Part shown: positions 13,001 to 24,444 of the stretch, piece after piece
How positions within the stretch are numbered: position 1 is the stretch's first letter
Layout: each line of letters begins with the position of its first letter
NCBI GenBank assembly: GCA_018389105.1
Contig: JACATO010000047.1
Span: 744,001-808,000 of the forward strand
Direction of reading: 5' to 3'
From: Nautilus pompilius
Lineage: Eukaryota; Mollusca; Cephalopoda; Nautilida; Nautilidae
DNA length: 64,000 nt
Translations under genes and position numbers: made by a program
The notes under the pieces: model-generated
What the model was told of the DNA's origin: nothing
The model's database searches: none
The model's input: the letters and a program-made list of their open reading frames with translations, nothing else

Positions 13001-13717
13001 TGGACATAAATTGAGAAAACGAACAAAGATGGTGTTTCAAAACAAGTGCTCATCCAGTATGCTGTGCATAGAACAAATTTATTTCCCTAAAAGTGAGTTC
13101 CTGTGTCATATTGATATGATAACCAAATGTTTGAAAGCAATCTGTAATGATCACATCCCACTTATGACTTATTTGCACTGTATTGTGTGCAAGGTCTTTT
13201 TCTCATCTGGCAGATAGGGAACCATATTTCACACAACTTTTATGAATTATTTTTCATTGTAAAATTATTACTTTTCTTTTTTTTAATTTTTCAAAATTGG
13301 TATATCAGAAACCAATAAAGAAAAGGAATAGCAGAGTTCTGAAGTCAATGATAATCTAAATAAAACAAAAAACCCCATTAATCTCACTGTCTTAGTAGAT
13401 GTTTTTGGATAAAATGAATATCTATCAATTGCAGTAATAGTAGCTCCCCAAAAAACAGCCAACCAAATATTTAAAAACCTAACACCATTTTCATATCTCA
13501 AAATGGATAGTAACATTCGCTAATATTTTACTAAGGCTACAGAAAATATGCAAACAGGAATCTACTGTGCCAGATGCTAGCTGCCTTCAAGATAAAATAT
13601 GATCTTAATTTATTTTTCACAGCCCTCCTTACTGACAGAAGGGAATCACATGCCTCAAATGGTACACCATCTACCATAACTTTCTGAAACTTTTGTACAA
13701 AAATAGACTAGCAATGC

Positions 13718-13890
13718 TTGATGCTGTGTGTTGATTAGAATTAGTTGTAGCAATGAATGTGTTAGTCTCCCTGACCATACTGTTGGATACAACAGTGGTT
13801 CCGCTAAGAAATGTCAGTCTCTCCCTTTAACCATATCATTAAATGCAACATGGTTCCACCAAAGGATGTCAGCCTTTCTTCCTGGCAATG
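13718..13890. repeat. Degenerate minisatellite, about 56-bp unit
   Basis: Segments starting ACCATACTGTTGGATAC at 13774 and ACCATATCATTAAATGC at 13830 align along about 56 bp. Both continue to a GGTTCC...ATGTCAG motif. A third, weaker partial unit precedes them (AATGAATGTGTTAGTCTCCC). The copies are well diverged, so the array is old. Confidence 0.6.
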
Positions 13891-14480
13891 TCTTTAGACA
13901 CAAAAATGGGGCAGGAAAGACAAGAGGCAGGGAGAACTTGGGTAAAGGGAAAAATCGTATAACCTTGAAATTTGGTAAAGTGAAGTGATGACTGTTGCGT
14001 GTTGCTAGATAAAAAGCAGAAGTCAAAATCAGTGTATCCAAATAGTTTAGCAACCCTCTTAGAAATTTTGGAACCCTGTATACAACAATGAACAGTGAAA
14101 TTAAACTTCACAGTTGTCATACTAACTCTTGTTAGACAAATGACATTTATTTTATTGTTTCAAATTAAAAAAAAAAAAACTGTTTAGATGAATCACATTT
14201 ATTAAAATGAGTGGGAAGAATAACAGGTGAGATTGAATGTTTAAATAATACAGAACATACATTGGTGACCACCACTGTAGAACTTACCAAACAAAATATC
14301 TCATATAACATTTATTTGTGCACATAATTACACGTCTTTCTATATGATTGGTAGAAAATTTGTAAATGTAATGCAGGTAAAATATGTTAATTTTTCTAAC
14401 TTTAGCCACATTTTCCATTGAAATATCCTCTTTTATGCTTGAATAAGTTTGTAGTCATGGCTGTAAGATTGTGCACAAAT

Positions 14481-14505
14481 GTGTGTGTGTGTGTGTGTGT
14501 GTGTG
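14481..14505. repeat. (GT)n microsatellite
   Basis: About twelve GT units followed by GCATG. Confidence 0.95.
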
Positions 14506-15112
14506 CATGAAAGATAAAAAGTATGTATTGTCAAAGTTGTATTCAGAAAGGCTGTATAAGATATATATATATGTGTATATTGAAATGTGGGATGTGTTAA
14601 TGGTTCCCCTACAAAGGCCAGCTTGTAAACCCCCAGTCTGACTGCAAACTGTTAAATCTCAGACTGCAATAGCATTAAAACAATTTTAAAAGCGGCAAAG
14701 CATTATAAAACTTACATTCTTATTTAAGTCAGTGATTTTAATACCTTTCTTTATACATGCTGAAGCTGTTTATGATATATGTGTGAGTTTTAGCCCACAA
14801 ATGTGTTTGTTTATTTAAGTCAAATACTTCTTTCTTTCTATTGCACAGTATTGCACAATATAAACTATTAGCTCATTCAACTCTTTAAATTGGAGGAAAT
14901 TCTTGCTTCAGCAACTAATATATAAAGGGAAAATGAACGTCAGCAGCACCACCAAATTTTCCATGAAGAAACTTACATTAGAACTACTGAAGAAATGATG
15001 GCATTTGTTTATTTTCTGATATTATATGGCTCTTTGTTAAATAGAATGGCAAAAGTAGAAAGTGGCTAATAAGAAATGTATCATTGTATAGTGAGTGTGC
15101 ATGTAGTTAGAT

Positions 15113-17526
15113 CAGTGTTTTCCAAACTGTGCGGCAGCCTTTTGGTGGGAGAGTTTAAAAAATAATGATGGAAGAAGCAGAGTTGGAGACAATGATAGCC
15201 CAACTGTACTAACACACCTATAACTTGCTCTTACATATATGTAATTATTTTAAAAAAAATTTTTTTCACTCTTGTATTTACTCACTCCTAACAAGCACTT
15301 TTAAAAATCATATCCTGTGAGAATAAAAATTGTTTTTTTCTTTCATCTTATGAGGTGGATGTTGAATATGGAGGCCTAAGTCAGTGCTGAAGAACAGTGT
15401 TGGAACAGAGCCAACACTGTTGCTAGGGTATTTTGTCAGTTGGGTCAACGCCACCTGGTGTGATACTTTGTTATTGCTAATCATCTACTGCTACTTTAGT
15501 CTCTTCGTTCTTTTACTTATTGGAATGGTTTTCCAGTTATTGCTCTTATTACGGAGTATCCTTGAAAAGATGGAGAATTTCTAAACTGAAAGACAGGGGG
15601 ATGGGAGTAAGTGATAGAATGGAATGTAGAAAAAAAAAAACACAAATTCAGAAAATACGACAGGAAAGACCTGTCACCTGTCGCTTGGATTCTCAAGTAC
15701 TGAGCAGTAATGGAGAGGAGAGGCCTCAATGGTTAATGTGCATCACTGTTTTGGCTGCAGATAGCATGAAGCCTTAATAAGTTAAAGTAGCAGCTTGAAA
15801 CACTGCATCCTGAATATGTTAATGACTCAGTAGACTTATTCCAGAGAAAACTAGAAGGATTTAATGCACAAAGGCAAGCCTTTGTGAAAAGAATTGCTGT
15901 TGCATCAAAAGCTTTGCTTGTATCGTAAGAAGCCTCATTCGATAGGAGAAAGTTTAGTGTTACCTGATACTATCAATATGGTGGAAATATTGCTTGGTGA
16001 ACCAAGTGCCAAACAGGTGTCCAGCATTCCACTTGCAGATTAGACAGTTAGAAGAAGAATTTTAGATATAATTGAAGACCTGTGTGATCAGTTGATTGAA
16101 AAACTTAAAATTTCACCTTTTGGGTTGCAAATAGATGAAGCAATGGTGTGATATGTTGTAGAAATTGAAATTAAAGAGGATATGTTGTTTTGTAAATCCA
16201 GTGATGGAAGAGCTACATCATTTGAAGTATCCAATATTATTGACAAATTTCTATATGAAAATGACATAAAATCTGAGAACTGCATTGGACTGTGCACTGA
16301 TGAGGCTCAGTCAATGTTGGGAGATGCAGGACTTCAGGCACTGGTGAGAAAGGCCTCACCTGCTGTATGGACCCACTGTATTCTTCATAGACAGGTTCTC
16401 GCATCTAGTAATATGAGTGATAAGCTGAAGACTTCTTCAAAATGTCGTCAGAATTGTCAACTACATAAAGAATAGTCCATTGAAAGGAAGGCTCTTTGCA
16501 AAGTTGTGTGAAGATATGGGGGCAGAACACCTTTTTCTGCTCTACTAGTGGGAATCATGCTGGCTCTCCTGTGCAAAAATACATATGAATGTGTTTTGAA
16601 TTAAGAAATGAAATAGGCATCTTCCTTAATGACAATAATGAGAGTGATGTTCATTTGGTTGATGATGAATATTTTAATCAGAAGTTTGCATATTTGGTAG
16701 ATATTTTTGAAAATCTGAACCATTTGAATAGGTAAATGCAAGGTCCTCAAATGAATATTTTGACCCAGAATGACAAAGCGAATGCATTCCTGAGAAAAGT
16801 ACAATTACCAAAAAGAAATCTGAAAATAAAGATTTTGACAGGTTCCCTACATTAGAAAATCATCTTCACCACAATTAAGTGGAAGCCAACAATAAACTAC
16901 TATTTACTGAACATTTGAACACTACAGAAGCAGTTTTCATTTTATTTTAAGAAAGTAGATCTGTCTAAAAACTTGAGTGGATAAGATATTCCTTTGCTGC
17001 TAACATTGTCTTTGTATTGACAATTCTGAACAAGAACAACTCATCGACTTGTCAAGTAATGGTTTGTTATGACAGTCATTTGATCTAGAAAATCTTTCTA
17101 AGTTTTGGCTGCATTTCAGAAAGAAATATTCCATCTTGTCAGACAAGACTATGAAAATCCTGCCTTTTGTGACATCATATTCATGTGAAACGGGATTTTC
17201 TGTAGCTGAAACGAAGACAATGTACTGCTAATGCTCTCTGTTGATTATAGAAAAGGACCTTAGATTTGCTATTTCATCAATGACTCCATGATCTGAGGAA
17301 ATTTATGTTGAAAAGCCAAAATTCATCACACTAATGAAAGTAAGTTGTTGGTTTCATGATTTTAGTAATTTTTTTCATTTAATTAAAAATTTTACAATTT
17401 AAAGTTTCATGTTAATACTTTAAAAAAAATACAGGAAAAAATATATTGGTTTTTCTGTTATCACTTGCAAAAAATATTTAGTGTCAAGGAGTGGGGGTGC
17501 CACTATATAAAATTTATAAATCACTT
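15113..17526 (+). mobile_element. ZBED-type hAT transposon, full length but decayed
   Basis: The left end CAGTGTTTTCCAAACTG at 15113 is a typical hAT terminus. The right end at about 17511-17526 (TTTATAAATCACTT) is a worn reverse complement of it, matching about 10 of 15 positions. The 8-bp flanks AGTTAGAT (15105-15112) and TGTTTGAT (17527-17534) agree at 6 of 8 positions, as expected for an old hAT target duplication. The interior carries a plus-strand ZBED5/SCAND3-like transposase remnant. The element is the first of four different DNA transposons packed between 15.1 and 21.1 kb. Confidence 0.75.
15630..17340 (+). pseudogene. Broken hAT transposase (ZBED5/SCAND3-like)
   Basis: Read with frame changes, the translation follows a ZBED5-like hAT transposase in order. 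There is a BED-type zinc-finger region with the phrase VLAADSMKP (15740s). KPHSIGESLVLP follows (about 15930), then LIEKLKISPF next to LQIDEA (about 16095-16140), aligning with the LDEST block. The cleanest stretch is 16182-16475, with GLCTDEA (the CTDGA catalytic block with its Asp kept), WTHCILHR and downstream CEDMGAEH. The C-terminal dimerisation region reads LPFVTSYSCETGFSVA (about 17160). Stops and frameshifts separate these blocks, and the first BED cysteine seems to be replaced by Trp (PQWLMC). It is not functional. Confidence 0.8.
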
Positions 17527-17574
17527 TGTTTGATGCATCATTGGTATTTCACAATTAAACCACTAAAGTTTATT

Positions 17575-18650
17575 TTGAATATCAAATGTAACCTTCCCTG
17601 GTAGAGATGCTTTCTTCACATCACCACCTGATGTTGCTCCACAGTATTATTTGTCATCACTCATGTAAAGCTTGCGCAAGTTCAGCAATATTCTATTCAA
17701 GCAAATTCTCATCTTCATGCTACACCTGACTTTAACTAAATATGATCTGTTTTGGATCAAATCTGATCTCATAGCAGGCAAAGCATAGGTTGATCTCAGT
17801 CATATTGCTTTAGAGATATTGCCCAACTGCAGCAACATAGTGAGGCTCAGTGTTGTTTATGAATATGTATCTATTAGCAGGCTGGTAATTGTCAAAATAA
17901 GGAACATGGACAGGCTCAAGAATGTTTTCACATACCTATTAGCATTTAGGATTCTACACACAGTGACAAGATCAGTCTTACAATATTAAGATACCCATCC
18001 TTACACCATAATAAATCCACTACTACAAACAACAGTTCAAGCAATGTTTTCTTAATTTTAAGTTTGTTTTCAGTGTCACCAAACTCTATTTTTGTCATTA
18101 ACAGCATAGGAGAAACTGATTTTCAGGGGACCAATGTACCATCTTCCCATCTTCAAATAACCTCACAAATACTGATTGGCTCAATTACATCTAGCTTGTT
18201 TATGTCAATCTGGAAACTTTGGATGTTTCATTGGACCATAGGTATGACAAACAAGATTATTTGGTTCCCTTGACTATTCTGGCAGACACTGATGTTTTTC
18301 ATTTCTGAGGTCAGTGGTATTGGTGAAGACCCTCTAGAATTTGTTTTACAGAAAAATTCATTATCAAAAAAATTATGAACACTTTGGACTGGTGCATTCC
18401 AATTGTTTTTCTTTTTTGTGTTCGTACAGGTAAGTCCAACATTTCTTCAAATTAATTTCCATCTCTTGGTTTCTGTGTAGCATCTCCATGCCATACTTGC
18501 AGACATGGAAGTTTCAGGAAGGAAACACTCCAAATTTATATTGGCAGGGCATAGATCTTGAAATCATACTTTATTTTTCCAAAGCCAACATCATGTGCAT
18601 GTATGATCAAAATGTGCCAAATACCTGAGTCCTCTGTGATAGTCACAACT
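17575..18650 (-). pseudogene. Decayed Tc1-like transposase
   Basis: Minus-strand translation gives ENILEPVHVPYF (about 17900), aligning with the Tc1 block before the second catalytic Asp. IFINNTEPHYVAAVGQYL then follows, where NNTEPH stands for the usual DDNARPH. Further 3' a stretch resembling SPDLNPIEH is reduced to DQI.SKTDHI. Upstream, IMVCRDG aligns with VMVWGG. Stops are frequent. The N-terminal part up to about 18650 is inferred from continuity and is less certain. The relic sits exactly between the hAT element and the piggyBac relic. Confidence 0.5.
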
Positions 18651-18783
18651 CTTAAACATGATTTTATCAACCATGAAAATGTTGTTTTTTTTGTTGCACT
18701 GTTTTACTTTTGGCTAATATGAAGAAAAACCAGTTGTGCTTAAATTATATCAAAGTGTATATTCATCATTTATAATTTAAATA

Positions 18784-19678
18784 TTAACCCTTTAAGACCA
18801 AAATCATACCTAGCAATTTTGACCACTATAGCCCCAACATATGCTATATCTTGTGTGTAAAGTTATGATCGATATGGGTTTCCATACTCAATAATTGTTC
18901 ACAAGAGTTGCTTCCATTGTGGTCTCTCTCAATCCGAACATATTTGCTGTGAAAATGAAGGTGATGATACAAACAATCTTCAACCAAAGTGAAGAAATTG
19001 TGGTAGAACTGATTAAGAAATCATAGTCATAAAAATGTAAACAACCACCAAGCTGGCAAAAGATTGGACAGGTTGGTTGTCTGTGCTCATATTCTGCAGC
19101 CTGAGTCCTCAAATAATAACCAAAGGCCACAGGACAACTTCAATGATTGAAAACATGTAGCAGAACTTACAGAAAGAAGGGTACACTTTTGATGAGAGAG
19201 GAGCTGCAGGGGACACATTAGAAGTGCCACTATATAGAGAGTATCTCGCTATAATTGACAGTGGTAAGAAAGACTAAGTGCTACTGTGTGTAATTCAAAC
19301 AAAACGATTAGTAGCATCTATTTCTGCCCAAAGTGTGATGTATGGGTGTGAGAGACTCATTGCATGTAACAATATCACAGCCAGTGACTTTTAATTATTA
19401 ATCAGTGTTTGGAGTGCAGTTGGATCAACTAATTTTTGAGGTATGCAAACATGATAACAATAATTTTATATTTTCATGGACTTTGGTAAAGATAGTTCTA
19501 CAATGATCATTTAAGTAAATGGGTGCATATAATGCACTTTTTAATGAAAATTGGAAAAGTTGCTGCTTCATTATGTTCATTTCTGTGACCTTATCCATCA
19601 AACTACTGATATCAATAGAGAAAACTTGGGTGTAGGCTAGGCCAGCTGACCGACCTAATATGGACCCTAATGAGTTAA
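18784..19678 (+). mobile_element. piggyBac-like relic, copy 1
   Basis: The element is bounded by TTAA at 18784-18787 and 19675-19678, the canonical piggyBac target. The ends read TTAACCCTTTAAGACC and, from the other side, TTAACTCATTAGGGTCC, which form imperfect inverted repeats. Near the 3' end (about 19274-19363) the plus strand encodes KCYCV and, one frame away, YFCPKCDVWV.ETHC. This matches the cysteine-rich C-terminal domain of piggyBac transposases (YYCPKC...C). Most of the transposase is missing, so this is an internally deleted and decayed copy. A second copy lies inverted at 51536-52334. Confidence 0.8.
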
Positions 19679-19798
19679 CTGAATTTTGTGCATTTATCAT
19701 TACTAGTCTATGAATGCAATAAAAATATACACAGTATTGTAAAACAAACAATTAGAACATAATTGTATGCTTAATAATTCCTGTATCATGACACTATA

Positions 19799-20912
19799 CG
19801 AGGTCTATCGAAAAAGTATCCGACCTTAGGCTGGGAAAAAAAAATTACATACTTGGTGGGGTTCAATTTGAAGTAGGCCCCTTGTGCCCCCACACACTTA
19901 GCCCAGCGATCCTTCCATTGTTCGAAGCATGTCTGGAATGCTTCTTCCAGAATGGCTCTCAGCTCTGCCATTGCATTCCGCATGATGTCCTCTCAGCTCT
20001 CAAAGTGGGAGCCTTTCAGTGGCATCTTCATATTTGGGAACAACCAGAAGTCAGAGGGATTCCATGTCTGGAGAGTAGGGAGCCTGGCAAATGAGCAAAA
20101 TGCTTTTCTTTGCCGTGAAACCTTGGATCAGCTGCGACGAATGAGCAGGGACGTTTTCATGATGCAGCTACCAATTTTGCGAGGCCCACAGATCCGGTCT
20201 GTTGCACCAAACTGCATCACGAAATTGTTGGAAGACTTCCTGATAGTACTCCTTTGTAACTGTTTGTGCTTCTGGTGCATATTCGTGATGCACAACACCT
20301 CGGTAGTCAAAGAAAACAGTCAGCATCACCTTGATTTTGCTCCAGACCTGACATGCTTTTTTGGGCCATGGTGATGTTGGGTGCTTCCACTGTGATGACT
20401 GAGCTTTGGTTTCCGGGTGGTCCCCATACACCCACGTCTCCAGTTATCACGGTATTCTGGAACTCAGGATTCCTGTTGGCAGTATCCAGCAGGTCCTGCG
20501 CAACCTCAAGATGAAGTAGTTGCTGTTCCTGAGAAAGCAGCTTGGGCACAAATTTCCCTGCCACTCTGCGCAAGCCCAAATCCTCCTTTAAAATTGCATG
20601 TGCAGAATCTTTACCAATTCCAACCTCGTCACCAATTTCCTGCACCGTCAAACGACGATCCTCCATTATCAAGGTCCGCACTTTCTCAATAACAACTGCA
20701 TGGCGGCTTGTTGACGGCCTCCCGGAATGCTGGTCACTCTCCACTGATGTGTACCCATCTTTGAACCTGTTGTACCATTCTTTTATTTGGGTAACACCCA
20801 TGGTATTGTCACCAAAAGCCTGTTGAATTTTGCAAATTGTTTCTGCTTGGGTATCTCCAAGCTTTTGGCAAGACTTGATGCAAGATCGTTGCTCCACACG
20901 TTCCGTCATCAC
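19799..20912 (-). pseudogene. Broken mariner transposase
   Basis: The start is the Met of MTERVEQRSCIKSC at about 20909. An N-terminal HTH region (KLGDTQAETICKIQQAFG) follows, then YNRFKDGYTSVESD, the second HTH (RLTVQEIGDEVGIG) and the linker LGLRRVAGKFVPKLL. The first catalytic Asp is kept in VITGD, but the frame shifts right after it near 20430, where family consensus implies loss of 5 bp between two GAGAC words. The reading resumes in another frame with MYGDHPETKAQSSQW, and TVFFDYRGVVHHEY holds the second Asp. An in-frame TAG at 20168-20170 replaces a Gln codon in WASQNWQ. The third catalytic position reads HEN instead of HDN (Glu codon 20156-20158). The C-terminus, GYFFDRPR, is encoded into the terminal repeat itself. 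Confidence 0.9.
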
Positions 20913-21128
20913 GGGCGAAATGAAAATGCCACGAGTAAATAGTACAACACCTCACACGATGGCTGCCTGACAGTGATTGATGCATCCAGCAAGCCCATCA
21001 AAAACCACACGATGGCTGCCTGACAGCGCATGATGGCATGAGGCTCCACTATGCACACTTTTGCCTCCCTAACATCATTACTTCCCATGGGAAAAAAATA
21101 AAGTCAGATACTTTTTTGACAGCCCTCG
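19799..21128 (-). mobile_element. mariner-type transposon, complete ends, dead
   Basis: The ends CGAGGTCTATCGAAAAAGTATC (19799 onward, first 20 bases diagnostic) and the reverse complement of 21103-21128 (CGAGGGCTGTCAAAAAAGTA...) match at about 22 of 26 positions. Each is flanked by TA (19797-19798 and 21129-21130). The length of 1330 bp is usual for an intact mariner. It is visibly less AT-rich than its surroundings and the best preserved transposon here, which suggests it is among the more recent insertions. It carries one transposase pseudogene on the minus strand. Confidence 0.93.
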
Positions 21129-21129
21129 T

Positions 21130-22006
21130 ATATACATTTCTGTCAGCTGCTGTTAGTTAGAAAGCTACAGTAGCATGACCAAATAACAGAAGTATATATA
21201 TACAACTACAGTCTCCATTAACTAAAATAGAATTGAGGGTCAGACTGAGTGTTTTTCAACTGTTAACCTGTTTTTTAACTGTGTTCTGTGGGATACTGAA
21301 TAATCTTAAATACAAAAAAAAAAAAAAAAAACACTGAAGATTATAAAAAAAACTGCATTTTTTTTTAGATTGCCCTGTCATTAAAAAAATTTCTTTAAAA
21401 AATCTTTTGCTGGTTTAATTGGCCTTTTAAAAAAAATTCAGGTCTAAAGTATGTGATAGATTTTTAAAATAATTTGCTGTCCTTTTTTTATTATATACTT
21501 AAGTAGTAACTAATGTAAGATCATATTCAATTGTCCTTCAGTAAGGGAAGCAGGAAGTAATCCCAAGTTCAGGTAGGATTACTAGGTTATTTGATCTATG
21601 TGCTTTGTAGACAATGTCATTAGAGCCAATAACTGCTATCCCCCATTGTTTATGCATGTATATAAATAATCTTATCTAGTAAAGGTTTAAATTAGAAAAT
21701 TGAGAATATTTTAAAAGGACGGGGTGGAGGGTGGTGGAATATACTAAATGTGAAAAACTGCTGGATGATGATCTAATCAGAGAATACTTAAACTGAATTC
21801 TGTATTAAATGAAAGAAGAAAAGTGTTAATGTTTCTAACTAGAAATGTTAAAAGAAAAACAAGCCACGCAAAATGGCATCAGTTAAATTGAAACTTGTCC
21901 ATGCTGCTTAACAGAAGGTAAGGAAGGAGGAAGTATATAGTCAGTAATTAAAACCTAGTAAAAGTAAAAATAAAAATATCCATTTTATTATTAATGATAA
22001 TAGAAT

Positions 22007-22047
<41 letters not shown>

Positions 22048-23770
22048 ATGCATGCATTATTTGCTTTTCTATAATTTTCATATGCATTCAAAAACTTAAC
22101 AGGCTATACTATTCATGCTGCTGCATACATGCATGAAAGAACAGGAAAACAAAATCAGCTATGGATGCATGCATTTTCTTTAAAACTTAAAAATAAAACA
22201 TAAGCCAACAAATATAAGCAATTTTCTTTCTTTAAGAAGGCAAAACAAAGTAATACTGACCTCTTTTATCAACATTCCCTGTGGCAGTACTTGCTGTTAT
22301 ACAAAAAATAAAAAAAAGAAAGTGGATACAAATAACAGCTGAATAAATCAGGTAATTAATTTAAAAGAAAAAATTGTTTTGTATAGGTTCATTCAAATAA
22401 AACCAGGCTAGACATCATTACCCTAATTCTATTTCAGCCATTAAGGTGATAGCAACACATTAAATAAAGAAAGAAAAATCATAACACTATCAATCAAAGC
22501 TGAGATGTATAACTTACATCATGGTCAACATTAATTGGTACCTGACCTTATGATAACTGAATTCAAGTACTAGGTTTCATGAAGATCACTCTGTCAGAAA
22601 GAAAATGCATCAATATTCATTCTGGATCAAATATGTGAACATGGATAAGGCTGACCTTTAATAATCTATCTTCCAAGATGGAAAATTGTTAGTTGACTTC
22701 AAGCATTTTGACATTTTCTCTTTTGTCTTTGAAGTCAGCATTTTTGATTTTTCCTTTTTTAAAAAAAATTAATATTGTTCTGCAGTTGTCTTTGAAAAAA
22801 TCCACTTTGTAAAATTGCTTATTGTTTTTCTTTTAAAAGAAATAAAAATGTTTTGTTATCCCTACAAGAATGGCTTTATAGCTAAATACATTCACTAAAA
22901 GGTCACAAAATTAATACTTCTAATATCAATAAATTGTCTAATTCAAATACAAATACAAATAGCATATATATTAAAAACTTGTTTCAGGGACAAACAAATC
23001 CATAATCTGCATGTTACATCAAAGATAAGCACAATATTTCTGTTGTGTTGTTTGCAAGTCTGTTAACCCATATAATGCCAACATGCTTAGCAGATTATTT
23101 ATCAGTAATGACTTATAACTTTGCTATGTTAACCACAGCTCTTTACCAATTGAAAAAATAAATAAATAAAAGCTATGCAATATCTTTTTTTCCTTGAACA
23201 AAGTCAAAATAGTGTTAATTATAAATTCTAGTGTAGCCTTTAGAAAAGTGGTATACTGTATAGATTTTATAGACAATATTTTTTTTAAAATAAATGAAAG
23301 AGAGAGATAATATAAAATACAAAAGAAACCAATTTGTTATTATTCTGATATTATATCAGATCAGCTGTTGTGCCTTCTTTTTTTTAAAATTCAGGTATCA
23401 TAAATTCATTAGGATTACTTTTAGAATAAAAAAGGGCATCATACCAAGCTAAACTACCCACATTACAAAACATCATTATTACAAAGTTTTTACATAAATA
23501 GATGAATAACTAATGAATAACTAATAATTATGGTGACACAGGAAAAAGCAGAATTAAAGAAATTCATTCACAGAATGTCTTGTTGCTGAAAAGTATTATG
23601 GAATTTATCCTAAAAAGTAATTTTTTTTTTTAAAAAATATAACATTCTACAATCAGGCACATACTACCTAACATTATTGTTTAAAGCTGCTTTTGTTAAA
23701 TATGTTGAGCACAAAAAGTCTCTTTAACCAGAATTTTTGTTATAATAGAACCAAGACGGTCTCTCAGTAA
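21130..23770. other. AT-rich non-coding stretch with homopolymers
   Basis: Poly-A at 21314-21331 and a (GT)n run at 22008-22046 are present. No gene or mobile-element protein remnant was recognised. Confidence 0.5.
22008..22046. repeat. (GT)n microsatellite
   Basis: About nineteen uninterrupted GT units, one of the two longest dinucleotide tracts in the window. Confidence 0.97.
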
Positions 23771-23794
23771 GGGTGAGGGTTAGGGTTAGAGTTA
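23771..23794 (-). repeat. Short interstitial telomere-like tract
   Basis: Four hexamers in phase: GGGTGA, GGGTTA, GGGTTA, GAGTTA. These are two perfect and two one-mismatch units of the metazoan telomere repeat TTAGGG. So short a tract can arise by chance or by break repair. Confidence 0.6.
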
Positions 23795-24099
23795 TCTACT
23801 AAATTTGAATTTTTAAATTGAAATGTTTAAAAGGTCACCTAGTAGAAGTTTTCAAAATAACTAGTGCTACTGAGCTTGTAGACAGGCAAATCTTTATGGC
23901 TATCTGTAGTCACTAGTAAAAGATCAAAATTACAAATGACCATCATTCAAGCACAATTAGATATAAGAATTTCTCTTTTTTATAGCAACAGAATTGCTAA
24001 TGAGTTAAATAAATTATCAGCAGATCTTGTAATTAGTGATAATATTTATGCATTTAGTAATCATGTTGATAGCCATTTCTCTTTCCTAACATTGCTTAA

Positions 24100-24400
24100 G
24101 CCTATAGAGTGGATGGCTAGGCAGGTACTGCATTGCAGAAACATTGATTCAATTCCTACTAAGAAGCAACCATGTTTGGCCTCTCAGAGATAAACAAAAA
24201 TGGTTTTCGTAGGGAGTTAGTTTCCAGTGTGTTCATCAATGATGTGATATCTGTAGATGGATTTTCTTTATACCATCTGGCTTCAGTTTCAAGGCCTCCC
24301 AAATGTAATCTGCTTGGCAAGCTAGATTGGAATCTCTTAATCCTAATGACGGACCTGCCTCATACCCAGTTCAGTTCCTTGTAGTAAGGGCAAGTGATTA
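24100..24400 (+). mobile_element. Possible tRNA-derived SINE fragment
   Basis: At 24110-24160 the sequence GGATGGCTAGGCAGGTA resembles a polymerase III A box, and GATTCAATTCC lies about 30 bp further as a weak B box. The following stretch (ATACCATCTGGCTTCAG, about 24270) faintly resembles the body of the SINEs at 47 and 59 kb. The assignment is tentative. Confidence 0.3.
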
Positions 24401-24444
24401 TAGTCAGGATGGACCAGTGTAGAGATTGAAAGAAGAACTAACTA

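Noticed and set aside
19952-20374. 140-codon plus-strand frame
   Set aside because: It is an antisense shadow of the mariner transposase, whose conserved motifs are all on the minus strand.
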